From JBNKFV01 sp050290265 (GTDB lineage: Bacteria; Pseudomonadota; Gammaproteobacteria; Pseudomonadales; Cellvibrionaceae), in the NCBI GenBank assembly GCA_050290265.1, contig JBNKHI010000014.1, positions 7,139-71,138 on the forward strand: a stretch of 64,000 nt of DNA, read 5' to 3'. Positions 16,362 through 25,135 of this stretch are shown here, piece after piece (position 1 is the first letter of the stretch; each line of letters begins with the position of its first letter). Position numbers and translations under genes: made by a program. The notes beneath the pieces were generated by a model. It saw only the letters and a program-made list of their open reading frames with translations, searched no databases and had not been told where the DNA came from.

Positions 16362-18878
16362 TTAAAAATTCATACCGAATTTAACGCCGACTGTTCTCGG
16401 AGTATTGCTAAAACAAGTTTGAGGATCGCCACCAATAGAAGAGCACACCAGTCTATTCGTTATATTGTTAGCGTAGGCACTGGCATGCCAACCCTTGTCC
16501 ATAGGCTTATAGGAGAAGGAAATATCTGTTTTAGCATATGCCCCTTGTATTTCATCTGCGAGATTCTCGTAGGTTAAGTAATAATCGTCAGAAAGCAGAG
16601 TGCTTACTCTACCGGTTAACTCAGCACCATTATTGAGTGTCCACGTATGATTGTAGCCAACATTCAACGTGACCTTCGGCGCTTTTGGTAGTGAATTTCC
16701 GTCGTAGTTAACCACTGTTGAAACCGCAGTAGGATCCGTCTCATCAATATTACGTACAATTTCGAAGTCATTAAACTTAGAATGCAGCAATGCTAATGTA
16801 CCGGTTAACATTCCGGCCTCACCAACCAGGAAGGTAGTTTCCAGTTCAACACCAGAAACTTCAGCCTCATCAGCGTTGTATGTAACTAAGCCCCGGGCCC
16901 CACCAAATGGTGGAATAGGGTCTACCTCAGATACCTGGAAGCCTTCATAAGTGTAAAGAAAAGCCTCGACATTAACTTGCACACGATTGTCATAAAACTG
17001 ATTTTTTGACCCCAGCGACCATGACAAGATTTCTTCCGGATCATAAGCTACTGAATAGTCTTCGCTTTCTACCCCATCAAAATAGCCACCAGCTTTAAAC
17101 CCAGTACCCACTGTGAGATAAGCCATAGACTCATCGCCAAAATCCCACTCTACCCCGGTTTTCCAAGTAACTTTATTCCATCCCACTGATGCGAGATTTT
17201 CTGACAGCAGTGCCCCCTTGGCAACATAGCTGGGATCAAGCGGATCAACACCAAACGACAAATAAGTTCCACCTACACGGCTCTTTTCATCTTTAGTGTA
17301 TCGCAATCCACCAATAACCCTGACCGTATCTGAAATATGATAAGTAGCCTGACCAAAGATAGACTTGGACACAGCTAATACATCTGGCTGTGGAAATGAC
17401 AAACCAAGGCCCGGCGCAATCAAACTGCCAAATGTTGCAAAAATATTCTGTTCTTCTTTTAAGTAATACAGACCTGTAACCCACTCCAAATCACCTTCAC
17501 CATTGGAAGTTAGACGTAATTCTTCACTGATCTGCTTTTGCGTGTTGTTAGCGTAGTTGATTTGAGATTCAAGCTCATTATTATCAGAATCTGAATAATT
17601 TTTACGATTATTTTCGCGATAAGCTGTTAATGACGTAAATGTAAAACCATCAAAATCCATATTGAATTCAGCGCTCAAGCCAAACAAATCATTATCTGTT
17701 TTTGTCGAAAATGTGGCGCGTCTTTCTAACTTGGGTTCTCCACCAATAGGAGTTGGTACACTTGAACTTGGCGTTCCTTCATTTTTCCAATAATCTGCAG
17801 AAATCAATAGTGACACATCGTCACTTGGCTCCCACAACGCATGAAAACGAGCGGCTATTTCATCAGCGGCATAAGAGTCTTCAATAAAAGCCTCATCAAT
17901 ATAACCGTCATGCTTCAAATAATTCACTGCACCACGCACAGCTAACGTGTCACTGATGGGTAAGTTTAGCATGCCAAAGAATGACTTTTGGCTATAGTTC
18001 CCAAAGCCCACTTCAACATCAGCATCAAATTCTTGCTGCGGTTTATTGGTTATAACATTTATATTACCCGCGTTCGCATTACGACCATAGAGTGTCCCTT
18101 GTGGGCCTCGCAGAATTTCCACACGCTCTATATCAAAAAAAGTACCCGTTAAAGATGAGGGCCGTGATAAATATACACCGTCTACATGGAAAGATGTTGC
18201 AGAGTCGCCAGCTTCAACAAAGTTAGTTGTCACGATGCCACGCATGGCGATTTCAACATTACCGCCATTTTCGGACACCATAAGACCTGGAGCCATACTC
18301 GACAGGTCTTCGATACCAGTTATGCCTTGGTCTCGCATCATGCTACCAGTAAACGCCGATATCGCGATGCTCACATCCTGTAACGACTCCTGACGTTTTT
18401 CAGCCGTAACCACGATTTCTTCTAGGCCTAAATTCTTGGCGGGTGCATTCTCACCTTCCGCTAGCGTAGTTTGAGACACCATAGAGCCACTGATAATAGC
18501 AATAATTGCACTCAACAAATTTTTCTTATTAGTCATTAAATTCTCTCCATCATTAGACGTCGCTAGCGAAACCACTAGTGCACCATCAGCTGTAATTTCA
18601 CTGGCTAACCCCGTGCCTGACAGTAATTTACTTACTGCCTGTTGCAGGCTGAGATAACCATGCACAGCAGGTGCTGTATGGGTTTTAACTAGATCATAAG
18701 GAAAGAGAACCAAGGTATCAGTTTGCGCTGACACCTGATTAAGTGATTTAGGCAAAGCCTGTTCAGGAAGCTGGAAGCTATAATATCTTTCTGAAACAGC
18801 ATGGCTCGAGACTCCCACGCAAACTAAACCAATCACAACTCTCACCACAGTTTTTAATAGTGCAATACGCGTTGTCAT
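16362..18878 (-). CDS. TonB-dependent receptor with N-terminal STN signalling domain
   Basis: This outer-membrane receptor/transducer takes up a ligand using TonB energy. From the ATG at 18878 it has 838 residues: signal peptide (1 to about 28), STN domain (about 32-105) that would contact the FecR protein, a second signal-peptide-like segment (115-142), a TonB box region (LEEIVVTAEK), plug (about 160-275) and a 22-strand-type barrel ending in the C-terminal Phe. The ECF sigma and FecR genes are immediately upstream. Oddly, the internal Met115 (ATG at 18536) has its own strong ribosome binding site GGAGAG and starts a complete signal peptide, so a shorter receptor without STN may also be made. 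A third in-frame ATG at 18941 lacks a ribosome binding site. Confidence 0.9.
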   Translation of the reverse strand: MTTRIALLKTVVRVVIGLVCVGVSSHAVSERYYSFQLPEQALPKSLNQVSAQTDTLVLFPYDLVKTHTAPAVHGYLSLQQAVSKLLSGTGLASEITADGALVVSLATSNDGENLMTNKKNLLSAIIAIISGSMVSQTTLAEGENAPAKNLGLEEIVVTAEKRQESLQDVSIAISAFTGSMMRDQGITGIEDLSSMAPGLMVSENGGNVEIAMRGIVTTNFVEAGDSATSFHVDGVYLSRPSSLTGTFFDIERVEILRGPQGTLYGRNANAGNINVITNKPQQEFDADVEVGFGNYSQKSFFGMLNLPISDTLAVRGAVNYLKHDGYIDEAFIEDSYAADEIAARFHALWEPSDDVSLLISADYWKNEGTPSSSVPTPIGGEPKLERRATFSTKTDNDLFGLSAEFNMDFDGFTFTSLTAYRENNRKNYSDSDNNELESQINYANNTQKQISEELRLTSNGEGDLEWVTGLYYLKEEQNIFATFGSLIAPGLGLSFPQPDVLAVSKSIFGQATYHISDTVRVIGGLRYTKDEKSRVGGTYLSFGVDPLDPSYVAKGALLSENLASVGWNKVTWKTGVEWDFGDESMAYLTVGTGFKAGGYFDGVESEDYSVAYDPEEILSWSLGSKNQFYDNRVQVNVEAFLYTYEGFQVSEVDPIPPFGGARGLVTYNADEAEVSGVELETTFLVGEAGMLTGTLALLHSKFNDFEIVRNIDETDPTAVSTVVNYDGNSLPKAPKVTLNVGYNHTWTLNNGAELTGRVSTLLSDDYYLTYENLADEIQGAYAKTDISFSYKPMDKGWHASAYANNITNRLVCSSIGGDPQTCFSNTPRTVGVKFGMNF

Positions 18879-18923
18879 TACATCTATTAAACACCTGTGA
18901 TTAGTGAGACTGGTCAGCAGAAG

Positions 18924-18935
18924 AAATCCTCTAGT
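18924..18935 (-). promoter_or_regulatory. Candidate ECF-dependent promoter element (TonB receptor)
   Basis: The minus-strand 12-mer ACTAGAGGATTT lies 45 bases before the receptor ATG at 18878. It is identical to a 12-mer before the ECF sigma gene (20883-20894), and similarity extends a few bases further on both sides. A shared element before both genes is expected for the -35 region of the cognate ECF sigma factor. Confidence 0.5.
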
Positions 18936-19013
18936 AGGCATGTGCTTTATTTTTATAATATTTGTTGACGAAAAAAATCATTAAACTGCTCAAAATAGGC
19001 AGCACGCCACTTT

Positions 19014-20210
19014 TTAATCAACTGTAGTAGCGCGTCCAATAATAGCATGGGTATCGTCGATGCGGCTCACTTTTAAGCCAAAGCCGCGCTCAAGTACATC
19101 AAAGAGAATATCTGTTTCGCCAACATGAAACTGGCCACCTATACGAATATCGGCGATCACATCATCGGAGATATCAATTTTCATGGTCGTATAACGCCCT
19201 ACCTCGTCAACGACGGTTTGCAAGGTTTCACCTGCAAAAATCAACAAGCCTTTGCGCCAAGCAAGGTTGCGATTCAATTCATTTTCAGGATGGTGCTCAA
19301 CCTTTATTTGAGCTTGACGGTCTTGTTCTGCTAATAACGTTGATTCCCCAGCACTGAGAAAACCCAGAACTTTTTCCTCAATAACAGGTGGGCTACGATC
19401 CAGGGAGCCCAGAGTATTCAATACAGGTTTTTCAGAGACGCCCGACTTATCCACATTTAAGGTTGAATTCGCACTTTTAGTTAATACTGGCTCTACTTTT
19501 TTAACTGCAGCCAGCTCTACCTTACCCTCAGTAACTACCACTTTGACATCATGCTCAAAACGACGAACAGAAAAAGCCGTACCCACTGCTCGCACAAGCC
19601 TATCACCGCTTAGCACCTCAAAGGGCCGAGCACGATCTTTAGCCACTTGAAAATGCGCTTCACCTTTTAACACCGTAACACTGCGAATATGTGGTTTTAA
19701 CGATATCTGAACCAGGCTGTTGGTATTCAACCACACGGTTGAGCCATCAGGCAGCCGCCTTTCTAAGGTTTGCCCTACATCTGTAGCAAGAGACAAAGGC
19801 TCTCCTATTGATGACTGCAGCGAATTTTGTTGCACGAATAACATGACTGATAACGCTATCACACCAGTTAAAACAACCAAACCAGCAACCACCGGAGTGA
19901 AATTCGACATTAGCTTTTTAATTTTTTTACGGATAGACGTTAAACCGAAAGCTCTAAAATTTGCTAGCCAAGACTTTTTTGGCCCATCAGGAACCGCCAG
20001 CATTAACTCGGAAAGGATACCCATGTCATCCCACAAAGCCGCGAAGTGAAGTAAAACCCGCTTATGCTCAGCACTTTGATTCATCCAAGCACGAAAGGCT
20101 TCAATATCCTCAACTTTCGGCGATGCCGTCCCCTCGAACTTCAGTACCCAAGCACAGGCTTCTGCTTCGATTTTCTGGCTATCTGGAAATGGGATGATAT
20201 TTTCTACCAC
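19014..20210 (-). CDS. FecR-family anti-sigma factor
   Basis: This 398-residue inner-membrane signal transducer should hold the ECF sigma factor inactive until the ligand-loaded TonB receptor signals through its STN domain. An N-terminal DUF4880 region (about 10-65, with EAFRAWMNQSAEHKR) binds sigma, one membrane segment lies at about 107-128, and the periplasmic FecR domain (about 145-250, RRLPDGSTVWLNTNS) follows. The C-terminus (about 325-395) resembles an STN-like fold. Its start is 16 bases after the sigma gene, so the two are co-transcribed. A long linker (about 240-310) between the FecR and C-terminal parts is variable. Confidence 0.92.
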   Translation of the reverse strand: MVENIIPFPDSQKIEAEACAWVLKFEGTASPKVEDIEAFRAWMNQSAEHKRVLLHFAALWDDMGILSELMLAVPDGPKKSWLANFRAFGLTSIRKKIKKLMSNFTPVVAGLVVLTGVIALSVMLFVQQNSLQSSIGEPLSLATDVGQTLERRLPDGSTVWLNTNSLVQISLKPHIRSVTVLKGEAHFQVAKDRARPFEVLSGDRLVRAVGTAFSVRRFEHDVKVVVTEGKVELAAVKKVEPVLTKSANSTLNVDKSGVSEKPVLNTLGSLDRSPPVIEEKVLGFLSAGESTLLAEQDRQAQIKVEHHPENELNRNLAWRKGLLIFAGETLQTVVDEVGRYTTMKIDISDDVIADIRIGGQFHVGETDILFDVLERGFGLKVSRIDDTHAIIGRATTVD

Positions 20211-20226
20211 GACGGATCCTTTAAAC

Positions 20227-20775
20227 TCAAAGTTTTTGCCGAGTGCTAGACGCCGCCGGTAATGTATTGGGAAGACCAGTATAACGCTCTTCTAATAAAC
20301 GACTACACAATCGCATACCTTTAATCAGGTGTTTTTCAACCGTGCTTTCAGTGATACCCAGTTGAGAGGCTATTTCTTTTTGAGAAAATCCGTACACACG
20401 CTTCATCAAAAATACCTTTCGACATTGTTCAGGCAAACCCGCAACAACTTCGCAAAACATGCCCAGACGCTTTTGTGCCATCACATTGTTTTCTACCGTC
20501 AGATGGCCATCAAGGACCTCGTCAGCCTCATAATCATCGATATAATCGGTAACTTTATGCGCTTTTTTGTCAAACTCCGACAGAATAATATTTTTTGCAA
20601 TTTTAAACAAAAAAGCCTTTGGCTGGGAAATCTCCCTTTTTTTCTCGGCATCGTACGCTCGCAAAAAGGTTTCCTGCAATATATCGTCTATATCATGGCT
20701 TGCAGTAAGCAAAAACCGCGATATAAAACGCCTCAACGCCCGCTGCTGACTACTAAATACGTGGAAGACACTCAC
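20227..20775 (-). CDS. FecI-like ECF RNA polymerase sigma factor
   Basis: This 182-residue ECF sigma factor has region 2 (about 15-75, with DIDDILQETFLRAY and FLFKIAKNII) and region 4 (about 115-170, VFLMKRVYGFSQKEIASQLGI, the helix-turn-helix that reads the -35 element). Regions 1 and 3 are absent, as in all ECF factors. It is the first gene of the sigma-FecR-TonB receptor set and probably drives the receptor gene and its own gene, as the shared 12-mer suggests. Confidence 0.93.
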   Translation of the reverse strand: MSVFHVFSSQQRALRRFISRFLLTASHDIDDILQETFLRAYDAEKKREISQPKAFLFKIAKNIILSEFDKKAHKVTDYIDDYEADEVLDGHLTVENNVMAQKRLGMFCEVVAGLPEQCRKVFLMKRVYGFSQKEIASQLGITESTVEKHLIKGMRLCSRLLEERYTGLPNTLPAASSTRQKL

Positions 20776-21217
20776 TTGGAAACACCATTTATCATTTCAT
20801 TATTGTTTTTATAAACACAGATAAGTCGCAGCCAAGTGCTAGAAAAGCTACCAGTACTTGGTATATGACCTCCGAGCACAGAAAATCCTCTAGTCGACGA
20901 ACCCATAATCCGGCTCGCTAACCACGGGAGGCTCACTTTCACCTCAATCAAGCTCTAGAAGCTGCATAGTTCTGGAGAATGTAACCGGTTACAAAAAAAC
21001 TTTCAACTAGCAGTTAATGGCGATTGGGGAAAAGCAGGGTTCCAACCAAAGCCCTAAACTCATACCCTACGGCCAGTAGACGTGACCACCAAAGGAAAGC
21101 AGCCGAAAAATACGGCCTCCTACGAAAAACACATAGAATCAGTCAACACTTCAACATTGAGCTACCGGTACTATATCCCAGAAGCACCGTAAAATTACCG
21201 AAGTGGAGTTGCACCTA
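20776..21217. other. Intergenic region with leader of the ECF gene
   Basis: These 442 bases between two minus-strand genes contain the shared 12-mer (20883-20894) and otherwise no gene I can support. A short plus-strand frame at 21024-21221 has no ribosome binding site and no recognisable family. Confidence 0.5.
20883..20894 (-). promoter_or_regulatory. Candidate ECF-dependent promoter element (sigma gene)
   Basis: This is the same minus-strand 12-mer ACTAGAGGATTT as before the TonB receptor gene, here 107 bases upstream of the sigma gene. It is consistent with autoregulation by the ECF factor. Confidence 0.45.
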
Positions 21218-21718
21218 TTAATGTAAATATCGGTAATAATCCTCCATTTCAGGCGCACAACTCAGGGTGGCATGCTGGGCAACTTGCATCATTCGAATAA
21301 AATCACTACCGCGTAAATGAACCAGGTGACAGTGATCGCCCGCCTCAAAAAACAAATCATCTGCGTAGCGAAATGCGTTATCCCATACCACACGCATACC
21401 ATAAGCTTGCCCCAAAACAGGTATTGCGCCCAAGTCACAATCGGTAAACAATGCCTCAATTTCTCGCTCATCTACTAAATGGAAGTGACCGGCAAAGTCC
21501 CTATTCAGCCAGCTCATCACCAAAATATGCGACGCAGGAATAACACACATTAAGTACCCACTTTCATCTTTTACGATGACAGCTTTGGCCAGTTGCGCGG
21601 GCATTACATGCGCGGAGTGCGCAGTTTCCATTGAGGTGCTCGAATAGGGATGCTTTAGCAAAGAATAGTGGATGTCATTTTGCTGCAAATAGTTTTCAAC
21701 CGTTAACGACATACTCAT
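21218..21718 (-). CDS. YbaK/EbsC-type aminoacyl-tRNA deacylase
   Basis: This 166-residue protein has the YbaK/ProX fold that hydrolyses mischarged aminoacyl-tRNAs. Visible markers are the N-terminal YSLLKHPYSSTSMETA, the Lys of LAKAVIVKDESG, and the late DLGAIPVLGQAYGMRVVWDN pocket strand. The ATG at 21718 is chosen because GGAAGG precedes it at a good distance; a TTG five codons earlier overlaps that site. A short C-terminal extension (about 140-166) is not part of the core. Its tRNA specificity cannot be read. Confidence 0.85.
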   Translation of the reverse strand: MSMSLTVENYLQQNDIHYSLLKHPYSSTSMETAHSAHVMPAQLAKAVIVKDESGYLMCVIPASHILVMSWLNRDFAGHFHLVDEREIEALFTDCDLGAIPVLGQAYGMRVVWDNAFRYADDLFFEAGDHCHLVHLRGSDFIRMMQVAQHATLSCAPEMEDYYRYLH

Positions 21719-21935
21719 AATCGTACCTTCCAAGAGTAATCCAAGGATAAAAAGCGGTTTGTAAACTGAGCTGATAAACGACGAAAAAACACTCCCTCAC
21801 GATGGCCGACACTCAGCTTCGTTACAGTGCTTCAAGTATAGATGATGGGACGCTTATTACCGGCGCTGGTAAGACTATTTATCCATTAAAACAAGGTTAC
21901 AAAGACTCACACAAACTAACAACTTTGTTGCTAAG

Positions 21936-22757
21936 TCAGACTTGCTGCGAGAGAAGACGCAGCGTCAGGTCTCCCCTCTGATTATTAGCTTGTGCTTGTA
22001 GTGCAACAGCGACGTCTTGACGGACTTTTTCCTTTGCCAGCGCGGAGGTTTCTTTAGCGAAATCGGTGTCACTGATCCGAGACCGGGATTCAGCGGCGGC
22101 AACACCGGCATTGCCCAATTGATTGATCGAACTTTCGAGCGTATTGACAGTAGCACCGAGCTGACTACCAAATTCATTCACACGTGCTTGGACCCTATCG
22201 ACAATCGATAAGGCTCCCTGAGCATTTTTGGCCGAAGAAAAGTCAATCGTACCAAATTGCTCATCTTTCAATACCTGCTCAAGATTAGGCGTTTCAAGGG
22301 TAATTTGATTTGCCAAACCGCTTCCTAATACCAGATTCACCGGGTTACTGTTATTGAGCAAGGGAACACCGTTGAAATCGCTACTGCCCGTTATACGGGC
22401 TACTTCTAAACGCAATTGTTGAGCTTCAGTATTCAATGCACTGCGATCCGCATCCTGAAGTAATCCACTACTGGCCTGGATGGCAAGCTCACGGATACGC
22501 TGCAAATTTTTGGTGACAGCAGTGAGATCTGCTGCGGCTGTCTGCGCTAATGAAATACCATCACCAGCATTGCGGGTTGCCTGAGAATATTCAGACTCTT
22601 GAGATTGTAAGCGATTGACAATTGCAGTGCCGGCGGCGTCATCTGCCGCAGAATTGATGCGGAGCCCAGACACAAGACGTTCGCTGCTTTGCGTGATATT
22701 TTGATTACCACGAGCAATGGCAGCACCAATATAGCTGTTACCGGTTTCGATAGCCAT
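21936..22757 (-). CDS. Short flagellin
   Basis: This 273-residue flagellin is made only of the conserved coiled-coil D0/D1 parts: N-terminal domain (about 1-140, with NITQSSERLVSGLRINSAADDAAG) and C-terminal domain (about 190-273, SRISDTDFAKETSALAKEKV, ending in GDLTLRLLSQQV). The variable D2/D3 region is nearly absent. The N-terminus (MAIETGNSYIGAAIARGNQ) departs from the usual flagellin start. The ATG at 22757 follows AAGGTAGGG; an upstream GTG adds six residues. No other flagellar gene is in the window, and I see no clear sigma-28 promoter. Confidence 0.9.
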   Translation of the reverse strand: MAIETGNSYIGAAIARGNQNITQSSERLVSGLRINSAADDAAGTAIVNRLQSQESEYSQATRNAGDGISLAQTAAADLTAVTKNLQRIRELAIQASSGLLQDADRSALNTEAQQLRLEVARITGSSDFNGVPLLNNSNPVNLVLGSGLANQITLETPNLEQVLKDEQFGTIDFSSAKNAQGALSIVDRVQARVNEFGSQLGATVNTLESSINQLGNAGVAAAESRSRISDTDFAKETSALAKEKVRQDVAVALQAQANNQRGDLTLRLLSQQV

Positions 22758-22927
22758 AAACCCTACCTTACTCACAACCGCAGAAGTCTTTAATTTAACG
22801 CTATAAACAACACACTAGAACAACAGCGTTACACTGTTGTGTTATATGTAGATACTTGCTTAATCGAAATAATTATATCTAATACAAAACTCAACCACGT
22901 TAGTACGTTAGCAACCGTCATCTAGCG

Positions 22928-25048
22928 CTAAATACGCTTAAACGGGGGTAATGACTTCAATATTGCACTGCCGTAACGCCGGGTTAGTAAGCGGTCATCC
23001 ATAATCGTAATCTGCCCAGCATCCGTTTCTGTTCTCAGTAATCTTCCGCTAGCTTGAACCAGCTTAATTGCCGCATCTGGAACGGTTATCTCCATAAAGG
23101 CATTTCCACCACGCTTCTCAATCCACTCTGCCAACGCAGCTTCGACGGGGTCGTCTGGGACAGAAAAAGGAATTTTAGCGATCACGACATGCTCACAATA
23201 AGCGCCGGGTAAATCCAGGCCTTCCGCAAAACTGGCCAAACCAAACAAAATACTGCCTTGTTTTTTGTCAATATTTGCTTTGTGCTGAGAGATTAACGCT
23301 TGCTTGGACCCTTCGCCCTGCATAAGGATTAATTCTTGCCACTCGGTTGGCAAACCCTGATAAACCTCGCGCATCTGCCGACGCGATGAAAACAGTATCA
23401 GACTACCCTTGGCTTTGGACAACAATCTGGGTAGATGCTCAATAATCGCGCGAGTGTGCGCAAGCGCATTGCTAGCGTCGCTCGCTTCTTCAGGGATATG
23501 CAACTCTGCTTTAGCAAAATCAAAAGGACTCGGCACCATTGTGTAGCAACTATTGTTCGGGGTACCGGCGCGCATCTGAAAACGCTGAAAATTACCTAAG
23601 GCCGTTAACGTAGCAGACGTCACCACTGCGCCACAACATGCCTGCCAGAGACTATACGCAAGGGTTTTTGCTGCCAAGATGGGACTGGAACAGACTTCGA
23701 TATCCACGTAGGCACCAGTGTCTACCAACGTTAACCAGCGTGCCTTCGGAACTGCATCTTCAGCATCAGCGCTGGCATAGCTGGCCCACAATTCCAAATT
23801 AGCTTCCGCACGCCCCTGCCAATTCCCCAAGACAGGATACCAAGCCTCAAGATCAACAGCCGGAACATCACAATGACGATCTTCAAGCGCGTCTTCAACT
23901 TCACGAGTCATACGAGACAACAAATCAGTAAGGCGCTCAAAACTGTGTTTTAGAGCTTCAGCAATTAGACGTAAATCGTCGCTCACTATGCCGTGCTCAA
24001 AGCGGTAGCGCGGACTATTGTCACCATCTGGTTCAAGCGTATCCGTATACTGTTGCAACTGCGGCCACACCAACTCCATATTGCGTTTCGCCGTCGCCAG
24101 TTCTGCAGGTAACTGCTCAGCAAAACGATCAATATTACCGGCACCACTTATTTGCCCCAACATTTCCGACAAACTTTTCAAACATTGATCCAACCAGCGC
24201 GTGGTGGCGATAGTGCGGCCATGACAAGCGAAGTGATTTAACGCTTTCTCCGGTAAGTGATGGCCTTCATCAAAAATATAGATAGCATCGGCGGGGGCCG
24301 GCAGAATCGCCCCTCCCCCCAAGGCTAAATCAGCCAGGACTAAATCATGATTGGTGACAATGACATCTACGGTTCCCAAGCTATCGCGGGATTTAAAGAA
24401 ACTACAGCTGCTAACATTAGAGCAACGACGTCCTGTACATTGGCGGTGATCGGTCGTTACTCGTTGCCAAGATGAATCGTCGAGTACAGTTTTCCAGCTG
24501 TCCTTATCACCATCCCATTGATTGCCTGCTAATGTCTCAACCATCTGCTGATAGAGTTTGACATCTTCAGCGCTGACCTGAGGCAGTTCATCTTCATATA
24601 AAGCACGCGCGGGATCATGGCTGGCTTCCTGCTCCATTAACAACCGATCTAACTTTGACAAACACAGGTAGCGACCACGTCCTTTTGCCAGAGCAAAATT
24701 AAACTGCAATCCACTTTGACGTTTTAGCTCAGGTAGATCTTTATTGACAATTTGCTCCTGCAACGCGATGGTCGCGGTGGATACCACCAGCTTTTTTCCC
24801 AACGCTCTCGCAATCGGTATCGCCGCCATTAAGTAAGCCACGGTTTTACCCGTTCCAGTGCCCGCTTCGACAACACAAATATGGCCATCGCTGGTGCGCA
24901 CGCCCTCGTCATCCAGTTCAACACTACCCAATGTTTTCGCAATTTCGGCAATCATTAACTTCTGGCCGTACCGCGGCTTTAATTGACGCCCTTCAAGAAA
25001 CTTGGTGTAAGCCGACTGAATAGTTGTTTTAACTTCGTTAGAAAGCAT
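22928..25048 (-). CDS. dinG: ATP-dependent DNA helicase DinG
   Basis: DinG is a superfamily 2 5'-3' DNA helicase with an iron-sulfur cluster that resolves R-loops and other structures. The 706-residue protein has Walker A EAGTGTGKT (61-69), a four-cysteine cluster region (including CTGRRCSNVSSC), the Walker B box FDEGHHL and C-terminal helicase motifs (GLASFAEGLDLPG, and QASGRLLRTETDAG as motif VI). It stands alone between the flagellin and acyltransferase genes; no LexA box is evident at its start. Confidence 0.95.
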   Translation of the reverse strand: MLSNEVKTTIQSAYTKFLEGRQLKPRYGQKLMIAEIAKTLGSVELDDEGVRTSDGHICVVEAGTGTGKTVAYLMAAIPIARALGKKLVVSTATIALQEQIVNKDLPELKRQSGLQFNFALAKGRGRYLCLSKLDRLLMEQEASHDPARALYEDELPQVSAEDVKLYQQMVETLAGNQWDGDKDSWKTVLDDSSWQRVTTDHRQCTGRRCSNVSSCSFFKSRDSLGTVDVIVTNHDLVLADLALGGGAILPAPADAIYIFDEGHHLPEKALNHFACHGRTIATTRWLDQCLKSLSEMLGQISGAGNIDRFAEQLPAELATAKRNMELVWPQLQQYTDTLEPDGDNSPRYRFEHGIVSDDLRLIAEALKHSFERLTDLLSRMTREVEDALEDRHCDVPAVDLEAWYPVLGNWQGRAEANLELWASYASADAEDAVPKARWLTLVDTGAYVDIEVCSSPILAAKTLAYSLWQACCGAVVTSATLTALGNFQRFQMRAGTPNNSCYTMVPSPFDFAKAELHIPEEASDASNALAHTRAIIEHLPRLLSKAKGSLILFSSRRQMREVYQGLPTEWQELILMQGEGSKQALISQHKANIDKKQGSILFGLASFAEGLDLPGAYCEHVVIAKIPFSVPDDPVEAALAEWIEKRGGNAFMEITVPDAAIKLVQASGRLLRTETDAGQITIMDDRLLTRRYGSAILKSLPPFKRI

Positions 25049-25135
25049 GGGGATCTCAACATTGGTGGACTAAGGTCCACTCAATGCACAATTAACTGAA
25101 AATATGATGGTATTTAGCAAAACAGGTTAGATCAT

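Noticed and set aside
22820..22840. Regulatory hairpin upstream of the flagellin gene
   Set aside because: ACAACAG and CTGTTGT form only a 7-bp repeat with a 7-base loop and no other sign of function.
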